Below, one piece after another: positions 9,505-16,745 of a stretch of 64,000 nt of DNA (positions within the stretch are counted from its first letter, which is position 1; every line of letters begins with the position of its first letter). The DNA is from Pseudarthrobacter sp. W1I19 (GTDB lineage Bacteria; Actinomycetota; Actinomycetes; Actinomycetales; Micrococcaceae). Where the stretch lies: assembly GCF_030817835.1 (NCBI RefSeq), contig NZ_JAUSZR010000001.1:496001-560000 (forward strand), given 5' to 3'. Under the pieces are notes generated by a model. That model was not told the origin of the DNA and did no database searches. It saw nothing but the letters and a program-made list of their open reading frames with translations. The translations under genes and the position numbers were made by a program.

Positions 9505-9752
9505 AGCGATTCGCCTTCCAACAGTTCCGTCATGGCCATGGCGATCAAGGCAACCTGACCCGACGGGATGTCAAGTGCCTCATGAAGATAGGCGTCCAGT
9601 GACATCTCGTCGATTCCGCCGCCCAGCCCGTAGTAATAGGTCCACAATTTGGCCAGCGGAAGGTCGGTCTTCCGGAAACGCTCCGCTGTGCCCCGCCGTA
9701 CTTCGGCGGCAAAATCCGATCCTTCGGGACCATCGGCTCCGTAGGGATACAT
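9501..9752 (-). CDS. Small unrecognised protein paired with GAF-ANTAR genes (divergent member)
   Basis: This 83-residue protein is the most diverged of three related small proteins in the operon. Shared features are LWTYYYGLGG near residue 36, DAYLHEALDIPSGQ and a helical end AMAMTELLEG. The family pattern is LW..Y(F/Y)...G......(D/E)AY(L/I)......(L/I)P..Q..L.A...EL. There is no signal or membrane segment; it is probably an all-helical cytoplasmic protein. It begins 2 bases after the upstream GAF-ANTAR stop and overlaps the downstream GAF-ANTAR start by 4 bases. Such tight coupling suggests roughly stoichiometric production with the regulators. I know no function; a partner or ligand-relay role is a guess. 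Confidence 0.8.
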   Translation of the reverse strand: MYPYGADGPEGSDFAAEVRRGTAERFRKTDLPLAKLWTYYYGLGGGIDEMSLDAYLHEALDIPSGQVALIAMAMTELLEGESL

Positions 9753-9754
9753 TT

Positions 9755-10495
9755 CTATTCTCCGTCCCCCTCTGTTCCGGGAAGTCCGGCTCCGTGCACG
9801 ATGTCAGTGGCGATGTCGTGCATTCGGCGGTTGGTTGACTTGGCGGCCAGTTGCAGGATCTGCAGGGCATCTTCACGGCCGCCATGCTGCTGGAGCATGA
9901 TCAGGGAGACGGCCGCGTCCACCACTGCCCGCGACCTCAGGGCGGCGCGAAGGTGCTCTGGATGCGCGTCAGTTCCGTGCAGCCGCAGGGCGATTCTCAG
10001 GACACGCGACATGGCGGCGGCGTGCTCTTCGAGAAGCCCCACTGTCTCCTCATTGAAGGTGCCCGCCGTGCCTGCATAGCAGTTCAATCCGGCATGCGAG
10101 AAGGGGTCAGTGGGGATGGGTACGGCCAGCACGGAGCGAACGCCCTCCTGGAGGGCAGCCTCCAAGTAATCGCTCCAGCGTTCGTCGTTTTCCAGGTCCG
10201 CAATCAACACCAGGCGCTGCTGCCGTGCGGCAGTCAGGCATGGTCCGTCGCCGAACGAGTACTGCGTTTCATCCAGCCGGCGGCCCTCATCGCTGCTGCT
10301 GGCAACCGTTGCAGCTCCTCCGCCGCGTTCCACTGTGATGGTGCAGGTGACAGTGCCATCGGATCCCAGAAGCGAGGCGGAGATCGTGGCCAGGCCAAGG
10401 AGGAACTCGGGGAACCCGGGGCTTTCGAGGAGCAGATCCTGCATCCGGTCCAAAGTGGTAAATCTGCTGTCCTGGGCCATGGGCCCTCGATCCAT
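9755..10495 (-). CDS. GAF-ANTAR domain regulator
   Basis: The 246-residue regulator has a GAF domain around residues 25-165 (FGDGPCLTAARQQRLVL and GVRSVLAVPIPTDPF) and an ANTAR domain around 185-235 (SRAVVDAAVSLIMLQQHGGRED). The ANTAR sequence differs from its neighbours: the usual AxGxIM is AVSLIM. The start is uncertain. The ATG at 10495 has AGGGCG 6 bases upstream, an ATG at 10480 has GAGGG, and the frame also extends to a TTG at 10564. It is the third regulator of the minus-strand operon and lacks the FDE-type tail. Its partner small gene starts 2 bases downstream. Confidence 0.87.
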   Translation of the reverse strand: MDRGPMAQDSRFTTLDRMQDLLLESPGFPEFLLGLATISASLLGSDGTVTCTITVERGGGAATVASSSDEGRRLDETQYSFGDGPCLTAARQQRLVLIADLENDERWSDYLEAALQEGVRSVLAVPIPTDPFSHAGLNCYAGTAGTFNEETVGLLEEHAAAMSRVLRIALRLHGTDAHPEHLRAALRSRAVVDAAVSLIMLQQHGGREDALQILQLAAKSTNRRMHDIATDIVHGAGLPGTEGDGE

Positions 10496-10648
10496 AGGTG
10501 CGCCCTGGGCAGTTGCCCCTGGCTGGCGGCCTCCGCTCTCTACGCGGCGGACCTGTGCATTCAACCCCTGGATCTGATGGGTATCCCGAAATCTCCTAGT
10601 ACCGACACTACGCCGGTACCGGACCTATTGATATGCCCGGTCCTTGAT

Positions 10649-10981
10649 CTACTCGTCCGGTTCCGCCTGCCGGCCGATGCCATCTTCCCGGATCTCCGAT
10701 GCGGCAGGGGCAGGACCCGGACCGCCGTCGAAATCGTCAGAATACGGCGCGCGGGGCCGGGGGAGATCGTCAATCAGCTCATTGGCCGCCAGCGCCAGCA
10801 GGTCGCGCTGCACGGGCGGCAGCGACAGCAGCCCCTGCAGGTAGGCCTCCACCTCGTACTCGCCGGCGTCTCCGGACATCCCAAAATACTTCAGCCACAG
10901 CTCGGATATGGAGATGCCGGCGGCCCTCATGGCCGAACGGAGCCTGCGCCGTTGTTCCGGTTCATTAGGATCGAAACCCAT
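10649..10981 (-). CDS. Small unrecognised protein paired with GAF-ANTAR genes
   Basis: The 110-residue protein starts MGFDPNEPEQRRRLR. Its conserved core is SELWLKYFGMSGDAGEYEVE, followed by AYLQGLLSLPP.QRDLLALAANELIDDLPRPRAPY in the same order as its 96-residue paralog. The C-terminal 30 residues are acidic and Pro/Gly-rich and probably unstructured. It begins 9 bases after the stop of a GAF-ANTAR gene. The near identity of its core to the 96-residue protein, together with the similarity of the two adjoining GAF-ANTAR genes, points to duplication of a two-gene module. Function unknown. Confidence 0.82.
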   Translation of the reverse strand: MGFDPNEPEQRRRLRSAMRAAGISISELWLKYFGMSGDAGEYEVEAYLQGLLSLPPVQRDLLALAANELIDDLPRPRAPYSDDFDGGPGPAPAASEIREDGIGRQAEPDE

Positions 10982-10990
10982 GGGTACGGC

Positions 10991-11710
10991 CTACGATCCG
11001 GATGCCGGCGTCCCGGCCAGGACTCGTGCGCTGATGTCCTGCAGTGCTGTGTTTTCGTCGCGGGCATGCCTGATCAGCCACTGCAGCGCTGCTTCATGGG
11101 TCAGGCCCATACGCTCCATCAGCACGCCGCAGGCCCGGTTCACAAGGTCGCGGGTGTACAGGGAGGCCTGCAGGCCCTCGGTCATTTTGTGGGGTGCCTC
11201 GCTGGCCTGGATGTGCGAAAGCAGCGTGGCGGCCGGCGCTGCAAAAAGTTGCAGCAGGGTGGTGCTGGACTCGTTATAGGTGTTGGGCTCCGCGGCATAC
11301 AACTTCAGTGCGCCGATGGTCTCTTTGCCCGCGATGAGGGGAGCGCTGACAACCGAACGCACGGGCAGCCCTGCCACCGCCCTGCGCCAGTCCGGCCAGC
11401 GGGTTTCAGCCCGGATATCCTCGAGCAGCACGGGCTTTTCCGTGGCCCAGGCGGTCAGGCACGGACCCTCCCCGCGCTCGTATTGTGTAGCGTCGGCCTC
11501 GGCCACAATCCTGTCGGTGTACCCGCTGCTGGTCCGGCGTCCACGGGCATCCATGAGGGACACTCCCGCTCCGATGGTGCCCGGAACCGACTCTTTGGCC
11601 GCTTGGGCAAGGAGCCGGACTGCCGTGTTCACCTTTTCCTCGGTGAGCAGCAGCCCCTGGATGCGAGCGATCACCGTGCTGAGCTCGTCAAGGGGAAGTT
11701 GCTGCGCCAT
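10991..11710 (-). CDS. GAF-ANTAR domain regulator (QQLPLDEL type)
   Basis: The 239-residue protein opens MAQQLPLDELSTVIARIQGL, nearly the same as its upstream paralog. The GAF domain contains YERGEGPCLTAWATEKPVL and LPVRSVVSAPLIAG. The ANTAR domain contains TRDLVNRACGVLMERMGLT and ends LQDISARVLAG. I chose the ATG at 11710; a longer frame to 11755 adds an unlikely basic stretch. It sits between two small-protein genes, with about 160 bases upstream to the previous gene, where a copy of a dispersed 14-mer occurs. It therefore may have its own promoter as well as read-through. Confidence 0.9.
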   Translation of the reverse strand: MAQQLPLDELSTVIARIQGLLLTEEKVNTAVRLLAQAAKESVPGTIGAGVSLMDARGRRTSSGYTDRIVAEADATQYERGEGPCLTAWATEKPVLLEDIRAETRWPDWRRAVAGLPVRSVVSAPLIAGKETIGALKLYAAEPNTYNESSTTLLQLFAAPAATLLSHIQASEAPHKMTEGLQASLYTRDLVNRACGVLMERMGLTHEAALQWLIRHARDENTALQDISARVLAGTPASGS

Positions 11711-11782
11711 AGTTCCAGCATAGGGCCAAGGCCTTCCTGCCGTCCCTCGGCTCACAGGGAGGCTGCTTCGGTTCAGAAGGAT

Positions 11783-11796
11783 GTACGACGGCGGGA
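11783..11796 (+). repeat. Copy of dispersed 14-mer GTACGACGGCGGGA
   Basis: The 14-mer is identical to one arm of the hairpin at 17275-17304 and to the reverse complement at 25433-25446. Here only one arm is present, so it is not itself a hairpin. It lies in the gap between a small-protein gene and a GAF-ANTAR start. Confidence 0.7.
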
Positions 11797-11870
11797 GGGC
11801 GCCGCGGTGCGCTCGTTCAGGCGATCAGCCTGGGCTGGCATTCGGCGGGCTCCCAGCGATGCGGCTCCTT

Positions 11871-12161
11871 TTATTGGATGAGGTCCTGCAGGTACGGTGC
11901 CCGGGGCAGTGGCGGCAGCTCGTCGATCAATTCATTTGCAGCATGCGCCAGCAGGTCGCGCTGGCCCGGCGGCAGGGAAAACAGCGACTGGATGTAGGCG
12001 TCTACTTCGTATTCACCCACAGTTCCTCCAATGCTGAAGTAGCGGAGCCACAGATCTCCATGCCTGAGGCCGGAGCCCTGCAGGGCTTTGCGCAGGAGCC
12101 GGCTTTGCTCCTGTTCAAGACCCGCCGAGGAGTCGGGGCCGCTCATTTCATGGTCCGTCAT
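11871..12161 (-). CDS. Small unrecognised protein paired with GAF-ANTAR genes
   Basis: The 96-residue protein has the conserved core GDLWLRYFSIGGTVGEYEVD, then AYIQSLFSLPPGQRDLLAHA and ANELIDELPPLPRAPY. It aligns without gaps through the core with the 110-residue paralog and more weakly with the 83-residue one. Predicted all-helical, acidic, cytoplasmic. The ATG overlaps the end of the upstream GAF-ANTAR gene by 14 bases, so the two are translationally coupled. This is the first small gene of the operon. Function unknown. Confidence 0.82.
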   Translation of the reverse strand: MTDHEMSGPDSSAGLEQEQSRLLRKALQGSGLRHGDLWLRYFSIGGTVGEYEVDAYIQSLFSLPPGQRDLLAHAANELIDELPPLPRAPYLQDLIQ

Positions 12162-12876
12162 CAGGGGTTCTCTTGGTTCCGGTGAGGATCTCGGTGCTGA
12201 TGTTCAAGAGTGACTGCCTGCTGGCCTTGGAGAGCTCCACGAGCTGCTGAAGGGCCGTGGCCTGGTCAAGGCCGTGCAGGTGCATCAGGAAGCCTTGGGC
12301 GCGGTTGATGGTATCCCGGCTGTTCAGGGCAGAGGCCAGGACCTGGGTGAAGCGTTGCGGAGCATCAGCGCTCTGGATGTTGTCCAGCAGCGTCGCTGCG
12401 GGGACCACGAGTTTTTCCAGTGGCCGGGCAGTGGCAGCGTCGTACGCGCCGGGCTGGGTTGAATAGATTTTCAGAGCCCCGAGGCAACGCGTGCCAGCCA
12501 CTAACGGTGCGCTGATGACTGACCGGATGGCGAGGTCCTTTACCGCTTGGGACCACAACGGCCAGCGGTCTTCGGAGCGGACATCGTGGATCACCACTGT
12601 GCGTTCGGTGGCCCAGGCAGTGATACATGGACCTTCGCCGAGCTCGTATTGGGCCGCGTCTGCCTCCAGGACAAGGCCATCTGTGGCGCCGGTACTGGTT
12701 CTGTTTCCCTGTTCGTCCATGAGCGAGACTCCCGTACCCGAACTGCTGGGAAAGGCATCCCGGATACCTTCGGCCAGCAGTTGGACAGCGCGATCCACCT
12801 TCTCCTCGGTCAGGAGCAGGCCGTTGATGCGGGACATTGCGAGAGTGAGTTCATCCAGGGGGAGCTGCTGTGGCAT
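12148..12876 (-). CDS. GAF-ANTAR domain regulator (first gene of the alternating operon)
   Basis: The 242-residue protein opens MPQQLPLDELTLAMSRINGL. GAF motifs are YELGEGPCITAWATERTVV and LAIRSVISAPLVAG. The ANTAR domain includes SRDTINRAQGFLMHLHGLD and LLNISTEILTG. It closely resembles the 10991-11710 protein over its full length. The ATG at 12876 has GAAGG about 9 bases upstream. It is divergent from the plus-strand GAF-ANTAR gene at 13126, with about 250 bases between, so promoters for both directions should lie there. Confidence 0.9.
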   Translation of the reverse strand: MPQQLPLDELTLAMSRINGLLLTEEKVDRAVQLLAEGIRDAFPSSSGTGVSLMDEQGNRTSTGATDGLVLEADAAQYELGEGPCITAWATERTVVIHDVRSEDRWPLWSQAVKDLAIRSVISAPLVAGTRCLGALKIYSTQPGAYDAATARPLEKLVVPAATLLDNIQSADAPQRFTQVLASALNSRDTINRAQGFLMHLHGLDQATALQQLVELSKASRQSLLNISTEILTGTKRTPDDGP

Positions 12877-13125
12877 GGTAGCCGACCTTCTGTGCAGGAC
12901 GAGGCTGTTCTTGGAAATGCCCCCTGCTGGGCCGGGAGCGGAAAGATTTTTCCCACTCCATAACCAGCATAACCCTCCGAGTCGTCCTCGGCGCCGGGTC
13001 AGACAACCCGGCTTGCCCCTTTACCGGTTGAATTCAATGTAGGCTGGGGAAACGTTTGGAAGTGGGCGTCTTAAGCCGCACGGGAAAAACTGGATGTGGC
13101 TGAAAGCTCGACTTCAGGAAGTGCC
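12877..13125. promoter_or_regulatory. Divergent promoter region between two GAF-ANTAR units
   Basis: About 250 non-coding bases separate the divergent starts at 12876 and 13126. No clear paired hairpins or terminator could be picked out by eye. The region is the natural place to look for autoregulation of the array. Confidence 0.45.
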
Positions 13126-13917
13126 ATGGACGCTTTGCCCCACACCGCCGACGCTTTGCCGAGGGCTGCAGACGGTTACACCGCTCTCGCCGTCATGCAG
13201 GACGGCATCATTTCCCGCCTCCAGGACCTCGTCCTGCAGGCCGACGACGCCCAGGACTTTTTCCAGGAACTCGCCGTTTTCTCGGCTTCCCTCCTGGCCC
13301 CCGCCGGGGGAGAGGTGCATTGCAACGTGACGGTGGCGCGCCGGAAGCGGCCCGTCTCTATCGCCTCCAGTACACCCAGGGCGCGTGTCATGGACGACCT
13401 GCAGTACGCATTCGGCGACGGACCATGCCTTACTGCCATGCGCACAGGAAAGACCACGTACGTTGCGGATGTGGCAGAGGAACAGCGCTGGCCGGAATAT
13501 GTGCAGGCAGTCTCGGCCCACGGCGTCGGTTCAATTCTGGGCGTGCCCCTGCACCTTGAGGGAGATTCCTCGGCCGCTTTGAACATCTACTCAACGGCAG
13601 TGCATGGATTCTCCCCGGAGGACATCGCACGTGCGGAGTTGTTCGGCGAGCAGTCCGCCAAGACGCTGCGGCTTGAACTGCGCCTCGCCCAGTTGAGGGA
13701 TGCCAAGGAGGATCTGGAGGCCGCGATGAAATCGCGGACGGCCATCGATATTGCTGTCGGCGTGATCATGGCACAGAACCGTTGCAGCCAGGAATCAGCG
13801 ATGGCCATCCTCAGGAAGGCGTCCAACAGCCGCAACATCAAGCTGCGGGACGTAGCGGCAGGCATCATCGAATCAGTTTCGCCGGATTCCGCCCTGCGTA
13901 CGCATTTCGACGAGTGA
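13126..13917 (+). CDS. GAF-ANTAR domain regulator (NRCSQ type)
   Basis: The 263-residue protein has a GAF domain (FGDGPCLTAMRTGKTTYV, GVGSILGVPLHLEGD) and an ANTAR domain (SRTAIDIAVGVIMAQNRCSQ, then RNIKLRDVAAGIIESV). It ends LRTHFDE, the tail shared with the 8722, 15114 and 35080 proteins. The ATG at 13126 has AGGAAG five bases upstream; a GTG ten codons earlier is possible but weaker. It stands at the head of a plus-strand group with the small genes that follow. Cytoplasmic; ligand and RNA target unknown. Confidence 0.9.
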   Translation: MDALPHTADALPRAADGYTALAVMQDGIISRLQDLVLQADDAQDFFQELAVFSASLLAPAGGEVHCNVTVARRKRPVSIASSTPRARVMDDLQYAFGDGPCLTAMRTGKTTYVADVAEEQRWPEYVQAVSAHGVGSILGVPLHLEGDSSAALNIYSTAVHGFSPEDIARAELFGEQSAKTLRLELRLAQLRDAKEDLEAAMKSRTAIDIAVGVIMAQNRCSQESAMAILRKASNSRNIKLRDVAAGIIESVSPDSALRTHFDE

Positions 13918-14002
13918 CTTGCGCGAGTGTCGACGAATAAGCCCTGGCGTTAACCGGCGGCAGGGGACCATGACAGGACCATTCGAAGGAGCGAGGACGT
14001 CG

Positions 14003-14398
14003 ATGCAGCCTTCCAAAACAGCAAAACTGCAAGGAACCTTCTACATCATCAACGGCTTGTGGCCGCTCGTCCATATGCGCAGCTTCGAGGCCGTGAGCGG
14101 ACCTAAGGCAGATAAATGGCTAGTGCGCACGGTATCGGGCCTGCTCATCGCCATCGGCCTTGAACAAGTGCGTGCCACCCCCGACAGGGAAAGCGCGGCC
14201 GTTGCAAGGCGACTCGGCATCGGTGCTGCCGTAACGCTCGCTGCAATTGACTTGTATTACGCCTTGAGTGGGCGCATCAGCAGGGTCTACCTGTTTGATG
14301 CCACAGTCGAGCTTTTCTGGATCCGGGCTTGGCTGGGCAAGGACTTGGCTGCCGGCAGGGGAAAAGTCCCATTGGACAGAAGCACGCAGAGTGCGTAA
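14003..14398 (+). CDS. Small membrane protein of unknown function
   Basis: The 131-residue protein reads MQPSKTAKLQGTFYIINGLW and has three or four hydrophobic stretches (WLVRTVSGLLIAIGLEQV, GIGAAVTLAAIDLYYAL, VELFWIRAWLG). It looks like a small four-helix membrane protein. The ATG at 14003 has GAGG six bases upstream; an ATG at 13970 is an alternative. It follows the GAF-ANTAR gene by 85 bases and may be co-transcribed. I cannot name the family. Confidence 0.7.
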   Translation: MQPSKTAKLQGTFYIINGLWPLVHMRSFEAVSGPKADKWLVRTVSGLLIAIGLEQVRATPDRESAAVARRLGIGAAVTLAAIDLYYALSGRISRVYLFDATVELFWIRAWLGKDLAAGRGKVPLDRSTQSA

Positions 14399-14520
14399 AT
14401 TTTTCAGTGGTAGGCGTCACATTTGTGGCGACCTGCCCTTCCGGACCTAGTGCAGGGCCTTCGGGAGTGACCGCTGTAGCACCACGGCGGATGGATGCAC
14501 ACCAGCGAAAGAGAGCCATC

Positions 14521-14778
14521 ATGGCTGCCTCGCATTTCTCACAGTTCCTTGCTGAAGCCACCGTTCCGGAATTCGATACCGACTGCCCCATGTCTGCCGA
14601 TTGCCTCTATGGGCTTTACGTCAGTTGGTGCCTGATCAACGGTCTGGAAGCCAAACCGGATGTCACCTTCCGGGCCGCGATGCACCGCGCCGGCATCGAC
14701 CTCACCGACACCAGGCTTCGGATGGTGGGCCCGGCAGCGGCCGATTACATCCTGTCCAGCTACCCTGCCGCGGCCTGA
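14521..14778 (+). CDS. Small protein of unknown function
   Basis: The 85-residue protein starts MAASHFSQFLAEATVPEFDT and contains SADCLYGLYVSWCLINGLEA and RLRMVGPAAADYILSSYP. The pattern C/E-LY..Y..W.....L.P...F..A is reminiscent of the winged-helix segment found in phage-type primases and related small regulators, but the resemblance is weak. It starts after AAAGAGAG and is followed two bases later by the next small gene. Probably a small nucleic-acid- or protein-binding protein; not identified. Confidence 0.65.
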   Translation: MAASHFSQFLAEATVPEFDTDCPMSADCLYGLYVSWCLINGLEAKPDVTFRAAMHRAGIDLTDTRLRMVGPAAADYILSSYPAAA

Positions 14779-14780
14779 CG

Positions 14781-15005
14781 ATGTCCATAAATCCGGAGGG
14801 TCCCAAGAACCGCATTGACGGCGTCCTGGCCTTTGGCGGGCAGTTTGTCCACTGTGGCCAGCCAATGCAAAAGACGGGCTCCGAGCTGCGCAGGCTCATT
14901 GCGCCGGCCTTCACTGACAAGCCATTCGAGGACGCCTTGGACGTCTACCTGACAACGCAGGTACTGCACTGCCAGTGCGGTTTCCAGATGGAGGTGCCCG
15001 AATAG
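14781..15005 (+). CDS. Small cysteine-containing protein of unknown function
   Basis: The 74-residue protein begins MSINPEGPKNRIDGVLAFGG. It has the segments FVHCGQPMQ and VLHCQCGFQMEVPE, i.e. three cysteines in HCG and HCxC contexts at the two ends, which could bind a metal or form a small zinc ribbon. It starts two bases after the previous stop, so it is in the same transcription unit. The codon use fits the neighbours. Not recognised. Confidence 0.62.
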   Translation: MSINPEGPKNRIDGVLAFGGQFVHCGQPMQKTGSELRRLIAPAFTDKPFEDALDVYLTTQVLHCQCGFQMEVPE

Positions 15006-15113
15006 GCGCCTTGCGGGGGGTGGGCCGGCTGCAGAGCGGGGTGGCAGCCGGTCCGCCTGTTTCTTTCAGAGCAACACCGCCCGCGTTCTATGGGCGGGAC
15101 ATAGGATAGGCGC

Positions 15114-15848
15114 ATGTCGAATTCACCGGACAACGAATCGGTCGCACAGCTACAAGACATCCTGGTGCGCGCCGAAGACGGAGTGGAGTTCCTGTCGGGA
15201 CTCTCGGGACTGGCAGCAGCAGCGGTTTCCGAGGCAGCAGGCGATGCCATCGAATGCGCAGTCACCGTCAAGCTGAGGCGCAGGCCCACTACCGTTGCAG
15301 GCAGCAGTGATCGTGCCATTGGGCTCGACCACATTGAGCAGGCCATCGGTGATGGCCCCTGCATGAGGGCCCTGAGGGAAATGTCACCGGTGATTATCGA
15401 CGACGTCGCCTCGGACTCCCGATGGCCCGAGCTCAACAAAAGGTTCGCGGAGGCAGGCATCTACAGTTCACTGGGCGTGCCTTTGGAAATCAGCAGCGAA
15501 GCCAGCGCCGCACTGAACTTTTTTGCCTCCAGGCCGGGCGTCTTCACCCCGAATGTCTACGACAAGGCCGTGGGCTTTGGTGCCGCTGCGCACAGCACCC
15601 TTCATCTCTCCGTCCGCATCAAAACCGCTGAGAACCGGGCGGAGGACCTTGAGGCGGCCATGGAACACAGGACGGCCATCAACCTGGCCTGCGGCGTCAT
15701 TATGGCGCAGAACAGGTGCTCGCAATCAGAAGCGATGGAGATCCTGACCAAGGTCTCCAGTAACCGCAACCGCAAGTTGCGGGACGTGGCCACGGAACTG
15801 GTTGAACAGCTGCAGGGCACCAGGGTCCAGACGCACTTCGACGCTTAG
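15114..15848 (+). CDS. GAF-ANTAR domain regulator (NRCSQ type)
   Basis: The 244-residue protein has a GAF domain (IGDGPCMRALREMSPVI and SLGVPLEISSEASAALNFF) and an ANTAR domain (HRTAINLACGVIMAQNRCSQ and NRKLRDVATELVEQL). It ends VQTHFDA, the conserved tail. It starts about 110 bases after the small-gene pair. It is the sixth GAF-ANTAR gene of the cluster and the closest relative of the 13126 protein by eye. Confidence 0.9.
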   Translation: MSNSPDNESVAQLQDILVRAEDGVEFLSGLSGLAAAAVSEAAGDAIECAVTVKLRRRPTTVAGSSDRAIGLDHIEQAIGDGPCMRALREMSPVIIDDVASDSRWPELNKRFAEAGIYSSLGVPLEISSEASAALNFFASRPGVFTPNVYDKAVGFGAAAHSTLHLSVRIKTAENRAEDLEAAMEHRTAINLACGVIMAQNRCSQSEAMEILTKVSSNRNRKLRDVATELVEQLQGTRVQTHFDA

Positions 15849-15854
15849 CTCCCG

Positions 15855-16301
15855 TCAGGTGCCGGCGGGCCGGACAGCCACGCTGCAGCCTTCGCCTGCC
15901 CTGCGGATATCACAGCAGTTGCCGCCGCCTATCACTTGAAAGTGTTCGGCCCCGGCGCCGGACAGGAGAACCGCCGTGTCTTCGTCCACCGCCACGGCCT
16001 GGTCCGCCGGAGTCAGCCCGCCGCCCACCACGATGCCGTCGGCCATTGTGAAAATTCCCGGACCGGCCGGATTTCCGTCGCCCAGCAGGACCGGCACCAC
16101 GTCACAGGAGGCCAGTGCCCTGAGCGGCTGGACGTACGCCCGGAGGGCATCCTGCGGGTTCCCGTCACGGGAGTGGACGGCCACGGCAATCCGGGCCGGA
16201 CTATCTTTTCCCTGCCTTGGAGGCAGGGCCTGGACAAAATGCTTGAACACTTCCGGAAACGCGTCATAGTCCGGACCGGCCCCGGCGAGGAAGATGCCCA
16301 T
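15855..16301 (-). pseudogene. Peptidase S51 / glutamine-amidotransferase-like protein, probably internally deleted
   Basis: The frame encodes about 148 residues from an ATG at 16301 (an upstream start at 16361 would add 20). The N-terminus MGIFLAGAGPDYDAF, the middle VVPVLLGDGN and IVVGGGLTPADQ resemble the first half of S51-type (dipeptidase E/cyanophycinase-like) proteins, which are normally 220 residues or more. The following residues AVAVDEDTAVLLSG resemble the C-terminal region. The stretch between, which should carry the catalytic serine in a GxSAG motif, is missing. This looks like an in-frame deletion, so the product is probably inactive. The comparison is from memory of the family. 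It is divergent from the ArsR gene. Confidence 0.6.
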
Positions 16302-16397
16302 GGGCTTCAAGATACCGCCGCAGGCTGCGCGCCGCCGTGAATCAAGGCTGGCAAAAATCATTGACAGGGGCAGTATCCGCGATTATCGTACAACCAA

Positions 16398-16730
16398 ATG
16401 GTTGTAGATCAGCTCAGCGAAACCGAACTGGACCGCCTCTTCCAGGCGTTCGCCGACTCCACCCGCCGGGACATTGTTCGCCGGGTGACGGCCGGCGAAT
16501 ACTCGGTCTCCGGGCTCGCGGGCCTCTATACCATGAGCTTCGCCGCCGTCCAGAAGCATGTGGCGGTGTTGGAGCGCGCCTCCCTGGTAACGAAGGAGAG
16601 GCGCGGAAGGGAGCAGATCGTGCGGGGAAACCATGAAGGGTTGCAGAAGGCCCGCCGGCTGCTCGATGACTATGAGACGATCTGGCGGCAGCGCGTAAGC
16701 CGGATCGCCGACATTCTGGCTGAAGGATAG
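16398..16730 (+). CDS. ArsR-family winged-helix repressor
   Basis: The 110-residue cytoplasmic regulator has the helix-turn-helix SVSGLAGLYTMSFAAVQKHV (about residues 36-55), followed by the wing VTKERRGREQIVRG. It lacks the cysteines of metal-sensing ArsR members. It is followed 15 bases later by an AHSA1-type SRPBCC gene, the common actinobacterial arrangement in which the regulator controls the pair. AACCAAATGGTTG directly at the start codon is an almost perfect palindrome and may be the operator. Confidence 0.88.
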   Translation: MVVDQLSETELDRLFQAFADSTRRDIVRRVTAGEYSVSGLAGLYTMSFAAVQKHVAVLERASLVTKERRGREQIVRGNHEGLQKARRLLDDYETIWRQRVSRIADILAEG

Positions 16731-16745
16731 GGAAAGGGTTCTGCA

